Assembly: GCA_010672965.1 (NCBI GenBank)
Contig: JAAHFN010000025.1
Span: 97,199 to 161,198 of the forward strand
Length of the DNA stretch: 64,000 nt
Direction of reading: 5' to 3'
Origin: Oscillatoria sp. SIO1A7
GTDB taxonomy: Bacteria > Cyanobacteriota > Cyanobacteriia > Cyanobacteriales > Laspinemataceae
Shown here: piece after piece, positions 26,571-34,237 of the stretch
How the letters are laid out: each line of letters starts with the position of its first letter
Numbering within the stretch: the first letter of the stretch is position 1
Position numbers and translations under genes: made by a program
The notes under the pieces: generated by a model
The model's database searches: none
Seen by the model: only the letters and a program-made list of their open reading frames with translations
Told to the model about the DNA's origin: nothing

Positions 26571-27932
26571 TTATGGCGAAACTTTTTGATATTGAATCCG
26601 GTAAATACGATTGTTAGCCTCTTCTGTAAACAATAAGCTGCCATCAGGCATAACCAACAAACCAACAGGTCGCCCCCAGGTTGTAGGTCCAGTGGAATCA
26701 ATTAAAAACCCGGTAAGGAAGTCCTCATAATAGCCTTGAGGTCTGTTGCTAGCATTGAAGGGAACAAATACAATTTTATAACCCGTGCCTTGGTTGCGAT
26801 TCCAACTGCCCCGAAAAGCTACAAAAGCACCATTGCGATATCGCTCTGGAAAAGTTTTCCCATCATAAAATTGTATTCCCAAGGCAGCAGAATGAGCCTG
26901 GAAAAGGACATCAGGGGTCTGGGTGCGACGGGCCAAATCCGATCGCTCGCTTTGGCCGTTTCGGATGCGGCGGGGGTCAAGTCGGTTCGGCGTCAGATAA
27001 GCATAGGGCCAACCGTAGAATTCTCCGGAACGAATCCGCGTGAAATAATCTGGGACTAAATCATCCCCCAACCCATCTCGTTCGTTAACAGTGGTATAAA
27101 GTTCCCCAGTAATGGGGTGAAAATCCAATCCCACCGGATTGCGCAAACCAAAGGCAAAGGTCTGTTGGTCGGAGCCATCCAAATTCATTACCTGCACTGA
27201 GGCTCGGGGCAACTCCTCTATATCTACGTTCGAGCGAGACCCCACCGAGACATAAAGCTTATTATTTTCCGGAGATACTACCGTATTGCGCGTCCAATGC
27301 TGGTTGTAGCCTCTACCTGGAAGAGACGCTATTTTTTCCCCTTTACCAGTTAGAGACTCCTCGCCCTTAGCGTAGGGAAAGCGGCGTACTTCGTCGGTAT
27401 TGCCGAGAAAAAAATAATCTCTGCCAAAAGCCATGCCAAGGGGAAGATACAATCCATTATCTTCGGTAGCAAATGTCTTTTTTAGATCGGCAACGCCATC
27501 GCCGTTTGCATCCCGCAGCAGGCGAATGCGGTTTTGCCGCGTTTCGGTCACTAAAACATCTCCAGTCGGAGTTAGCGCTAGCCAGCGAGGTCGGTCTAGA
27601 CCTTCAGCAAAAACATTGACTGTAAAACCTGGTGGGACCTTTAGTAAGGGATTGGCTGGCACCGAGACCACCTGTGGCGGTTTGCCCGCACTATTGGTAT
27701 GGAAGGGTTGCGGCAAGTCGGAGAGAGTAATGCGGATCGGTACGGGGTTTTGAGTTTGGGTTCGCACCCTGTTTCCAGAAGCCAGTGCTAGGTCGGAGTT
27801 GCTAGCCGAGGCAGAAGCGCGATCGCTCTTTTCTAGGGATGAATTGCACCCTGAAACGGCGATCGGCAGTAAAATCAACGTCAAGGAAAGCAAAAAGCGG
27901 CATGGGGAATTGGGAAGAGCGGAATTGGGCAT
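26571..27932 (-). CDS. Sorbosone dehydrogenase-family (PQQ-type) lipoprotein
   Basis: About 453 residues. The N-terminal hydrophobic stretch ends in a lipobox, LPIAVSGC, so the mature protein is probably a lipid-anchored periplasmic enzyme. The propeller domain (residues about 95-450) has the same signatures as the 23108-24973 protein, at roughly three-quarters identity by eye. The only ATG codons upstream of the signal peptide lie in the CCCAATGCC-type repeat. The chosen ATG 27932 gives MPNSALPNSPCRFLL, and ATG 27953 is an alternative. The repeat thus supplies the start codon, unless TTG in the FLLSL segment is used. Confidence 0.82.
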   Translation of the reverse strand: MPNSALPNSPCRFLLSLTLILLPIAVSGCNSSLEKSDRASASASNSDLALASGNRVRTQTQNPVPIRITLSDLPQPFHTNSAGKPPQVVSVPANPLLKVPPGFTVNVFAEGLDRPRWLALTPTGDVLVTETRQNRIRLLRDANGDGVADLKKTFATEDNGLYLPLGMAFGRDYFFLGNTDEVRRFPYAKGEESLTGKGEKIASLPGRGYNQHWTRNTVVSPENNKLYVSVGSRSNVDIEELPRASVQVMNLDGSDQQTFAFGLRNPVGLDFHPITGELYTTVNERDGLGDDLVPDYFTRIRSGEFYGWPYAYLTPNRLDPRRIRNGQSERSDLARRTQTPDVLFQAHSAALGIQFYDGKTFPERYRNGAFVAFRGSWNRNQGTGYKIVFVPFNASNRPQGYYEDFLTGFLIDSTGPTTWGRPVGLLVMPDGSLLFTEEANNRIYRIQYQKVSP

Positions 27933-27985
27933 TGGGCATTGGGCATTGGGCATTGGGAGAGTTCGAGCGCTTGAGAGTTTTGAGT
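27900..27985. repeat. STRR-like repeat at the 5' end of the lipoprotein gene
   Basis: GGGCATTGGGCATTGGGCAT units (27926-27957), preceded by GGGGAATTGGGAAGAGCGGA and followed by a CTTGAGAGTTTTGAGTTTT unit. The rest of the spacer up to 28254 shows no gene. Confidence 0.65.
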
Positions 27986-28254
27986 TTTAAAGGTTCTACC
28001 CTTTAGATTACGCATAGGCGGTAGAGCCAGGTTATTGCGATACCTCTGATCTTGACATTATAGGCAAATATTTGTTGCCATATAAGCCTTGAGTTCAATG
28101 AGCGGAATGTTTAGGTCCATCTCCCATGCTGGGATGACATACGGAAGCCTTCTCTCTAATAAGGTTGTTAGCTTGTCGTTTTATCTACAGCAAGGTAACA
28201 TTAACAGTAGGCGGCAGCCATGAAAATAAAAACCTAAAATTGAGGTGCACTTCA

Positions 28255-28419
28255 ATGGCAGAGAAACGAGTGAACCCTGAGACAGGTGTGTTGGAAGAAA
28301 AGCATTGGTATGGATGGGATGCCTCGACAAACTCAGAAGGACGCGAGGAGCGTATCAATCCTGAGACAGGTGTTCGTGAAGAAAAGCGATGGTACGGATG
28401 GACGTCTGTTGATTCCTGA
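28255..28419 (+). CDS. Small protein with two tandem NPETG...WYGW repeats
   Basis: A 54-residue protein from ATG 28255 with a GAGG ribosome site about nine bases upstream. It is almost entirely two copies of a 26-residue unit: R(V/I)NPETGVxEEK, then xWYGW, joined by an acidic linker (DASTNSEGREE). There is no membrane span. The repeat with a conserved WYGW end suggests a small folded or ligand-binding unit; no function is known to me. The frame extends upstream to 28165, but the ribosome site and repeat border favour 28255. It stands alone between repeat elements. Confidence 0.7.
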   Translation: MAEKRVNPETGVLEEKHWYGWDASTNSEGREERINPETGVREEKRWYGWTSVDS

Positions 28420-28446
28420 AGATATCTGAAGTCTCAACTGGTTATA

Positions 28447-28538
28447 TACAGCAGTCGGATTTGAGTCGTAAATTTTATGGGGCTGAAAGCCCGGGTGTAC
28501 CTATATCGGCTGTTTACATCTCAAATCACACTGCTGTA
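28447..28538. mobile_element. Short inverted-repeat element (TACAGCAGT ends)
   Basis: A 92-bp element. The left end TACAGCAGTCGGATTTGAG and the complement of the right end, TACAGCAGTGTGATTTGAG, match at 17 of 19 positions. The inner part has GGGGCTGAAAGCCCGGG. The remaining 190 bases up to the next gene fragment hold no supported gene. Confidence 0.65.
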
Positions 28539-28726
28539 CCGTTTAGATTATGCTAAGTCACAATAAGCCTCTGGCTTGCAATCGCACGCCCGGGAGACAA
28601 AAAAAGGTTATTTTTGGGTTATAACCCATGATGCCCAGCAACGGTAAGAGGCTTTTGACACCTCTATCGACGCATAGTCTGGATGGTAGAACAGTTTTAA
28701 ATTAAACAATTATAACTCAAAAGTTA

Positions 28727-29119
28727 ATGGCCAAAACTCAATGCCCAATGCCCAATTCCGCTCTTCCCAATTCCCAATTCGGTTTTTGTCTGGGGGGCAA
28801 GATGGCTTATCTTATGGCTGCTCGCTCCGATGCCGATTGCAATGTAAGCTACTACGGCGTGACAATTGAAAACAATCTGGACGAGAGCGATAACATCCAA
28901 AAACCTTTGCTGATGCATATCGCCGAGCAAGACCAATTTGTGTCGCCAGAAGTCCAGGAACAAATAAAAAACGCATTGAGCAGTAACCCGGCGATCGCAA
29001 TTCACTCCTATCCCGGCGTTAACCATGCTTTTGCCCGAATAGGCGGCGAGCCTTACGTTGCCGATGCGGCAGAATTAGCAAATAATCGAACCATCGAGTT
29101 TTTCCAAGCATATCTTTGA
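28727..29119 (+). pseudogene. Dienelactone hydrolase-family protein, 5'-truncated
   Basis: From residue 19 this frame reads GFCLGGKMAYLMAARS, the nucleophile-elbow segment (Cys as nucleophile) of dienelactone hydrolases. It continues through LMHIAEQDQFVSPEV with the catalytic Asp to YPGVNHAFARIG with the catalytic His. About 110 residues expected before the elbow are absent. In their place is a CCCAATGCC/CGCTCTTCC repeat, coding MAKTQCPMPNSALPNSQ. A frame with an ATG still exists, so a short product could be made, but it would lack half of the fold. The repeat joins the gene remnant exactly at the break. Confidence 0.75.
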
Positions 29120-29435
29120 AAGTTTTAAGTTTTGAGGTTTGAGTTTTGATTTTTTAGCTTGAGAGTTCTTAGCTTGAGAGTTTTGTATGGTGCGCAAGTA
29201 GCACCGATTTTTTTTTGGTGTTTTTATAATTAGCAATATAGTAATTTCAATTAAGTATGAGACACTTACGATCTCCCCTACGTCTGTCTCGTTTTTATTT
29301 GAAATGACTATAAATATTCCGAGGATAACTAAGCCCTGCACGCCTATTGTATTGGATCGATCGGCTGTGCTGGCGATTGTCCCCGTTATATATAAAAAAT
29401 GAAATGCACACGCAATAGTAAGAGCGATCGCAATC
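29120..29435. other. Spacer before the mannosyltransferase, no clear gene
   Basis: The first 70 bases hold TTAGCTTGAGAGTTCTTAGC-type repeats, also seen at 13682-13735. The rest is AT-rich. A minus-strand open frame crosses it with hydrophobic stretches, but it overlaps both neighbours and its tail is coded by the repeat, so it is not called. Confidence 0.5.
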
Positions 29436-29450
29436 GGAGGTTGAATATAA

Positions 29451-30704
29451 TTGCCAAAATATTTATGGAATAAGAGCTTAATTTTTCCGGCGATAATGTG
29501 GCTGTCGAGCCGAGGAGCGATCGCCATTGTCTTGTTATTAATTGCTCCCTTGCTGCCAGCTCCCCCCGGAGGCATCCAGGCCACTGCGGGGGTCGAGGCA
29601 TTCTCCGCTTGGGATAGCCTCCATTATGAAAAAATTGCCGCCGATGGTTACCCGGGAATCGGAGCGGAAGAAGGCTATCTGCTTGCTTTCTTCCCCCTAT
29701 TTACCTTACTAATACGCTTAATAGCCAGTCTTGGTTTATCAGTGCAAATGGCGGGAATATTAGTTAATAATCTCGCTTTTCTCGGAGCTATCCTAATTTT
29801 TTATCGTTGGATCGAGGAACGCCACGACCTTCGCACCGCTCGCTGGGCAACAGCAGCTCTAGCTTGGCATCCGTTTTCCTTATTTACAACAGTAATTTAT
29901 AGCGAAGGGCTATTTTTATTATGGAGCGCGGCAGCTTTGCGGGCTTTCGACGCCAAGCAATACAGCCGAGTAAGTCTGTGGGGCGCTCTGGCCACAGCTA
30001 CTCGACCGACGGGAGTGGCGCTGATTCCGGCTTTTCTCTTCGCGGCTTGGAAAGAACGCAGACCTCCTGTAGCTTATATTGCCAGCTTGGCTGCCAGCGG
30101 CGGACTTTTATTGTTTGCTCTCTATTGCTGGATTCATGTCGGCAATCCATTAGCATTTGTTGAAGCACAACGATCGTGGCGACCAACATCTGGATTTGAT
30201 TGGCAGGGCTGGTGGAAAATTCTCATGCAAGTGGCGATCGGTCAGGCTAATGTTAGCAAAGGCTTCCTTAGCGATCCTTGGCATCCGCTGTTAATGGTGC
30301 TAGTCGCCGCTATGGGCTATGGATTATGGCGGTTTCGCGATCGCCTTGGCGCTACTAAAGTCGGTTCTGCAGTTTGCGTCTTAATACTGCTGCTCTGGCT
30401 CCTCGGGGGCGATCCATTAATTAATTTAATTTCTATCTTTGGCAGCGGCTATTTATTATGGTACTTGCGTGGCCAACTCGCTAATATAGCAGTGGTTTAT
30501 GGTTTTTGCGGCTTGGGGCTTATTTTGGCCTCGGGCAGTACCATCTCTCTGGCGAGAATTGCTTATGGAATTCTGCCCATATCCTATGCTCTTGGATTTC
30601 TTCTCGCTCGCGCCCCTCGTTGGGGATATTGTACTCTAGGATTTTTTGGTGTCTTGCTGATTAGCTTGGCAGTTCGCTTTGCCCAACATCTTTGGGCTGG
30701 TTAG
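29451..30704 (+). CDS. PIG-V/mannosyltransferase-like integral membrane glycosyltransferase
   Basis: A 417-residue membrane protein with about ten spans. Features of the PIG-V (Mannosyl_trans2) and related GT-C families are visible: an early luminal acidic motif in AFSAWDSLHYEKIAADGYP, then FFPLFTLLIRLIA, and the TVIYSEGLFLL and ATATRPTGVALIPAF helices. GT-C enzymes move a sugar from a lipid-phosphate donor to an acceptor outside the membrane. A GGAGG ribosome site at 29436-29440 sits ten bases before a TTG at 29451. ATG 29496 (MWLSSRG) is the alternative without a good site. An inositol-phosphate cytidylyltransferase-like gene follows on the same strand. Confidence 0.8.
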   Translation: MPKYLWNKSLIFPAIMWLSSRGAIAIVLLLIAPLLPAPPGGIQATAGVEAFSAWDSLHYEKIAADGYPGIGAEEGYLLAFFPLFTLLIRLIASLGLSVQMAGILVNNLAFLGAILIFYRWIEERHDLRTARWATAALAWHPFSLFTTVIYSEGLFLLWSAAALRAFDAKQYSRVSLWGALATATRPTGVALIPAFLFAAWKERRPPVAYIASLAASGGLLLFALYCWIHVGNPLAFVEAQRSWRPTSGFDWQGWWKILMQVAIGQANVSKGFLSDPWHPLLMVLVAAMGYGLWRFRDRLGATKVGSAVCVLILLLWLLGGDPLINLISIFGSGYLLWYLRGQLANIAVVYGFCGLGLILASGSTISLARIAYGILPISYALGFLLARAPRWGYCTLGFFGVLLISLAVRFAQHLWAG

Positions 30705-30860
30705 GACAATAAATTTGAATGATAATTTTAACAGCAGGCAGAGACATTATTTGTAGGGTGCTGCACCGCGCACCTTACGCTATATTTATAATTACATCCT
30801 GCATTTGCGTAAATCTTATTTAAGGTTTTTTAGCATTAAATCTATTTTTAGAAAATAAAT

Positions 30861-31589
30861 ATGGCTATCAAATGCTTAATTATTGCTGCCGGACAAGGCA
30901 CTAGACTGCGATCGAAGGGAGAAATAAAACCCCTAACTCCCATTCTAGGAGTACCTTTGATAGAACGGGTTATCCATTCTACTTTAGAAGCTGGGGTATC
31001 TGAATTTTATATAGTTACTGGATACCGGAGCGAACGAATTAGTGATTTTTTGGATAAGTTAGGCGATCGCCTGAGCATTTTCATCCAGACTATTCATAAT
31101 GAAGATTGGCAAAAACAAAATGGTATTTCCGTACTCAAAGCCCAAGAACACTTGCAGGATCCTTTTTTGCTGCTTATGGCAGACCATATTTTCGAGCCCA
31201 GTATTGTCAGCACTTTGCTAGAGTATCCTCTAGCCGAGAACGATGTTGCTCTCGCTGTAGATAGAAATATCGAAAATCCTTTAATTGACCTAGATGACGT
31301 TACGCGGGTGCAGACAGAAAATGAAAAAATACAAAGAATTGGCAAGGGTTTAAAGGACTTCAACGCTTTTGATACTGGAGTTTTCTTCTGCACTCCTGCC
31401 ATTTTCAAGGCATTAGAATTTTGCCAGAACAGGTACGACAATACAAGTTTATCTGCGGCAGTACAGTCTCTAGCTGACCGGGGTCGGGCAAAAGCGATCG
31501 ATGTTAGCGATCGCTTTTGGATAGATGTCGATACTTCCGCAGACTACCAATTAGCTGAAGATGCCCTCCTAGGGAGACAAGGGAACTAG
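30861..31589 (+). CDS. Sugar/inositol-phosphate nucleotidyltransferase (IPCT-like)
   Basis: A 242-residue nucleotidyltransferase. The nucleotide-binding loop is LIIAAGQGTRL, followed by KPLTPILGVPLIERVI. The metal-site segment is LLLMADHIFEPSIV and the late motif is FWIDVDTSADYQLAE. The order MADH..., DDVTRV, IGKGLKDFNAFDTG, WIDVDT follows the cytidylyltransferase half of archaeal IPCT-DIPP synthases, which make CDP-inositol. Related enzymes include choline-phosphate cytidylyltransferases, so the substrate is inferred. The lipid-transferring partner domain is absent and no CDP-alcohol phosphatidyltransferase gene is in the window. A PIG-V-like gene lies 156 bases upstream. Confidence 0.75.
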   Translation: MAIKCLIIAAGQGTRLRSKGEIKPLTPILGVPLIERVIHSTLEAGVSEFYIVTGYRSERISDFLDKLGDRLSIFIQTIHNEDWQKQNGISVLKAQEHLQDPFLLLMADHIFEPSIVSTLLEYPLAENDVALAVDRNIENPLIDLDDVTRVQTENEKIQRIGKGLKDFNAFDTGVFFCTPAIFKALEFCQNRYDNTSLSAAVQSLADRGRAKAIDVSDRFWIDVDTSADYQLAEDALLGRQGN

Positions 31590-31710
31590 GGGACTAGGGG
31601 ACTAGGGGACTAGGGGACTAGGGGACTAGGGGACTAGGGGACTAGGAGACAAGAAGATATATATAACTCCCAATGCCCGATGCCCAATTCCCAATTCCCA
31701 ATTCCCACAC
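31583..31710. repeat. Tandem GGACTAGGGG repeat
   Basis: About eight direct copies of a 10-bp unit GGACTAGGGG run from 31586 to about 31650, starting inside the last codons of the nucleotidyltransferase gene. CCCAATTCCCAATTCC units follow to 31710. Perfect copies next to each other suggest recent slippage. Confidence 0.8.
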
Positions 31711-31761
31711 CCCATCGGCAAATTAAGCCATTTAAATTAAATTAAATTATTGCTACCATAA

Positions 31762-31796
31762 AAAAAACAGGGATGCAATATGCGTCCCTGTTTTTT
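31762..31796 (+). terminator. Rho-independent terminator
   Basis: AAAAAACAGGGATGCA pairs with TGCGTCCCTGTTTTTT around an ATA loop. The GC part has nine pairs with one GT wobble, followed by six T. It works on the plus strand for the nucleotidyltransferase gene and is nearly symmetric, so it may also act on the minus strand. Confidence 0.8.
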
Positions 31797-32016
31797 CTGG
31801 CAATGTTTTACCAGCAAACAAATAAGGATATCGAAGGCTATATGTAGCTAGGGTAAGGTGCCTGGGTCGCGCACCTTCAATAAATTGCCAGTAACTAAAT
31901 GCTGTTGCAGTTAGACAATGCAGTTAGGCGATGGAATTAGGCGAGGTTTACAACAGGCGTACCCGAACAATCGCCAACTTTAGCATTCCCAAGCCCGAGA
32001 ATAATTTTGACGACTG

Positions 32017-32793
32017 TTAAGAGTAAAATATATCTCTAAAATTCTCGCCAAATCCTTCTTTACCTAGCTCCTCAAAGACCTCTAGGATTTCTGCCCAAGT
32101 ATTGCCTTGTCCCGCGCAAAAATCCCAAAATTCATCTTGAACCCATGCATCTTTCGCTCTTTCCAGGGGATAGGCTTTATCTCCTTGACGCTTCCACCAA
32201 TCGACTTTATAGGGGTTGAGCGGAAAGACAATTCGCGCTTCAAACTGAGCTGAAGGGTCTTCGCATAACTTATAAGCGTACCATTCCAGGAGCTGGATTT
32301 TGAAATCTAGTCCGCTGCGTTTGTTAATTTGTACGCTCTTGAGGTCAAAAGCATACTCCTTCCCTTCCTTAGACAGATAAAGATCTACTGCTTTGCTGGC
32401 AGGGGGAGCGACAAGGTTCAGATTATCTCTGTCAGATCCCCGTGCGGCCTCTCTCAAGCGAGCAACACAATCCTCCATCGGAGGCCATCCCTCTTTATTT
32501 TCTCGAATCAGAGTATCAAACTCTTGAGCAAGAACTTGAGGTAAAGGCTTAGGCATCATCAGCTTTTTAGCTTCTACCGTAAAACCGTTGGCTTTGGCGA
32601 TGACTTGGGCGACGGGTTGCCAGACTGTTATCCCTAGACTGGTTTCTAATCCCCCAATCAACGACCTAATCCGTCTTTCATTGGGTAAAAGTAGGTCAAG
32701 AACGTGGCTAGCCTTTACCTGCTTGCCCTGGAAAAATTTTCGGATAGAACTCTCTATACTTTGCTTGATATCGGCTTTTAACTGTTCATCCAT
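32017..32793 (-). CDS. TdeIII-family type II restriction endonuclease
   Basis: A 258-residue protein. The family-like segment LLPNERRIRSLIGGLETSLG is at residues 35-54, and VWQPVAQVIAKANGF follows. The likely PD-(D/E)xK site is Asp137 in AVDLYL with Asp150 and Lys152 in FDLKSVQ. The end WVQDEFWDFCAGQGNTWAEI and the final FRDIFYS also fit what I recall of TdeIII-type enzymes. These cut short palindromic sites, but specificity cannot be read here. No DNA methyltransferase gene is found within the window, so the gene appears solitary. It is intact and flanked by repeat-rich non-coding DNA. Confidence 0.75.
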   Translation of the reverse strand: MDEQLKADIKQSIESSIRKFFQGKQVKASHVLDLLLPNERRIRSLIGGLETSLGITVWQPVAQVIAKANGFTVEAKKLMMPKPLPQVLAQEFDTLIRENKEGWPPMEDCVARLREAARGSDRDNLNLVAPPASKAVDLYLSKEGKEYAFDLKSVQINKRSGLDFKIQLLEWYAYKLCEDPSAQFEARIVFPLNPYKVDWWKRQGDKAYPLERAKDAWVQDEFWDFCAGQGNTWAEILEVFEELGKEGFGENFRDIFYS

Positions 32794-33585
32794 AGGAAAA
32801 ATAAATCATCAGACAGTTTTTGCATTGGGTATATTTGGGTTAAATACCCTTATCGATAGACCCCAGAGATATTGCTCTTGGTAGGGCACCAACCCAACTG
32901 GACCGATTTCTGGAGGTGGGCGATCGCGACTTTAGGAATGCCCCTCTGATTGCTCCAGCTTTATTTAGGTCCTGTTTCTAGGCAAGATCCCACCCTAGGG
33001 CAGTTCTATTAGTTGTTGTCTTTTCGGCAGAAGAGCGATCGTGCATATCGTAACTCTCTCAGCAATACGGTCCATTCAGCAAACTTTGCTATTCTATCAC
33101 AGCTTTAACGGATCTGGACCGTAATTTACTAATTTGGACCAATTTTTTTTTAGCTGCCGAAGCAACCCAAAATTTGCACTGGACCGTGGGATAGACTGCC
33201 ACTTATATCACCTATTACGATGGCTGATTTGCTGTAAGGCTTAGCTTACCCTACAAAAAGGGATTTTTTTGAAAAGGTCCAAACCTTTTCAATTAAGTTT
33301 GCACTCTTATCGGAACGGGAACTATCTCAGGACTTACTCAGAAAATCCGTATGCAGTGTGCTTTTAGCATAAAGAACTCTATTCATAGCGTTCTATCTTA
33401 CGAAAAAGCGTAATTACCCTGCCTTAAAGCGGTACCCCCTACAAGAACGACTATGGCCTAAAGCTTATCACAACGGACCCCGATCGTGCCACATCGGGAA
33501 ATTTTTTCTATGGAGTAGGGAATTGGCAAGCAGGGAATTGGCAAGCAGGGAATTGGGCAGAAAAGCTTTTAGCACTTCCTTCGGC
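32794..33585. other. Long spacer without a supported gene
   Basis: About 790 bases with no convincing reading frame on either strand. GGACCG/GGACC words recur (about 32899, 33115, 33137, 33181) and three GGGAATTGGCAAGCA units occur near 33521-33555. A possible AGGACTTAC element end lies near 33331. No methylase remnant could be recognised. Confidence 0.5.
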
Positions 33586-33673
33586 AGAACTTACGCTAGA
33601 CTCTGTATGTAGTGCGTGCAATTAGCAGGCAACTCTTTATGTAGCAATCAATCCGATCGTCTGCGTAAGTCCC
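33586..33673. mobile_element. MITE, AGGACTTACGCA family, diverged copy
   Basis: The left end AGAACTTACGCT (33586) and right end TGCGTAAGTCCC (ending 33673) are imperfect forms of the family ends, 88 bp apart. Confidence 0.55.
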
Positions 33674-33730
33674 GTTAGGGATTGGCTTCGCTTTTGGCAG
33701 CAGGAGTCCTCGGCTTTCATTTTTTAGGAT

Positions 33731-33823
33731 AGGACTTACGCATTAACGATCCTCCTGTGGTAGGGGTCAACGGCCGTTGACCCCAAGAGAGTGGTATTGG
33801 CTTTCCGGGTATGCGTAAGTTTT
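33731..33823. mobile_element. MITE, AGGACTTACGCA family
   Basis: The left end AGGACTTACGCA is at 33731-33742 and the right end TGCGTAAGT at 33812-33820. The centre is a perfect 22-bp palindrome (33763-33784, GGGGTCAACGG and its complement), which gives the element a strong internal hairpin. Confidence 0.65.
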
Positions 33824-33899
33824 GGACGTAGGCGACATAGCTAACTGCTGACTGCTGACTGTTCGGGGCCTAGTCTCAAGAGAGCGATCGCCACCTCAT

Positions 33900-34133
33900 C
33901 TATTTTCTGGGCGGAACTATCTCAAATGACTGTGCGAATGTTTTCGGTTTTGGCAGTTGTTTTCCTTGTGCCAAAGACGATTAGACGAGAAGTTCCAAAA
34001 CTTCCCGGGCATTCTGGAGAGCTAATTCGTAGGTATCGCCGTGAGTGGGCTGCATAACATCGGTAAAGTCAGGCAGAAGCACTACAAAACAATCATCTTC
34101 GTCAGACCATTGAATTACAACAGTGTATTTCAT
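33900..34133 (-). pseudogene. HicB-like antitoxin with a premature stop
   Basis: From ATG 34133 the frame reads MKYTVVIQWSDEDDCFVV, then LPDFTDVMQPTHGDTYELAL, the fold of HicB-type antitoxins. It meets TAA at 33981-33983 after 50 codons (ELLV-stop). The same frame then continues SSLAQGKQLPKPKTF to a second stop at 33900, which is exactly what family members have in that place. One G-to-T change (GAA to TAA) would explain it. No HicA toxin gene is adjacent. A 92-bp MITE starts two bases before the start codon, so the promoter region is also altered. Confidence 0.75.
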
Positions 34134-34135
34134 AT

Positions 34136-34227
34136 AGTACTTACGCATTACCTCTATAAATGTAGGGGCGAGAGCGCGAAATCGCCCCTACATTTAGGTT
34201 TAGATTCCCATGCTCTGCGTAAGTCCT
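34136..34227. mobile_element. MITE, AGGACTTACGCA family
   Basis: The left end AGTACTTACGCA is at 34136 and the right end TGCGTAAGTCCT at 34216-34227. The core has AATGTAGGGGCGA facing ATCGCCCCTACATT. It fills the space between the broken hicB and the stop of ubiD. Confidence 0.65.
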
Positions 34228-34237
34228 ATCATATTTT

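Noticed and set aside
29075..29584. Minus-strand open frame with hydrophobic stretches between the hydrolase relic and the mannosyltransferase
   Set aside because: It overlaps 134 bases of the better-supported mannosyltransferase gene, its C-terminal NSQAKNSQAKK is translated repeat, and no ribosome site or family is seen.
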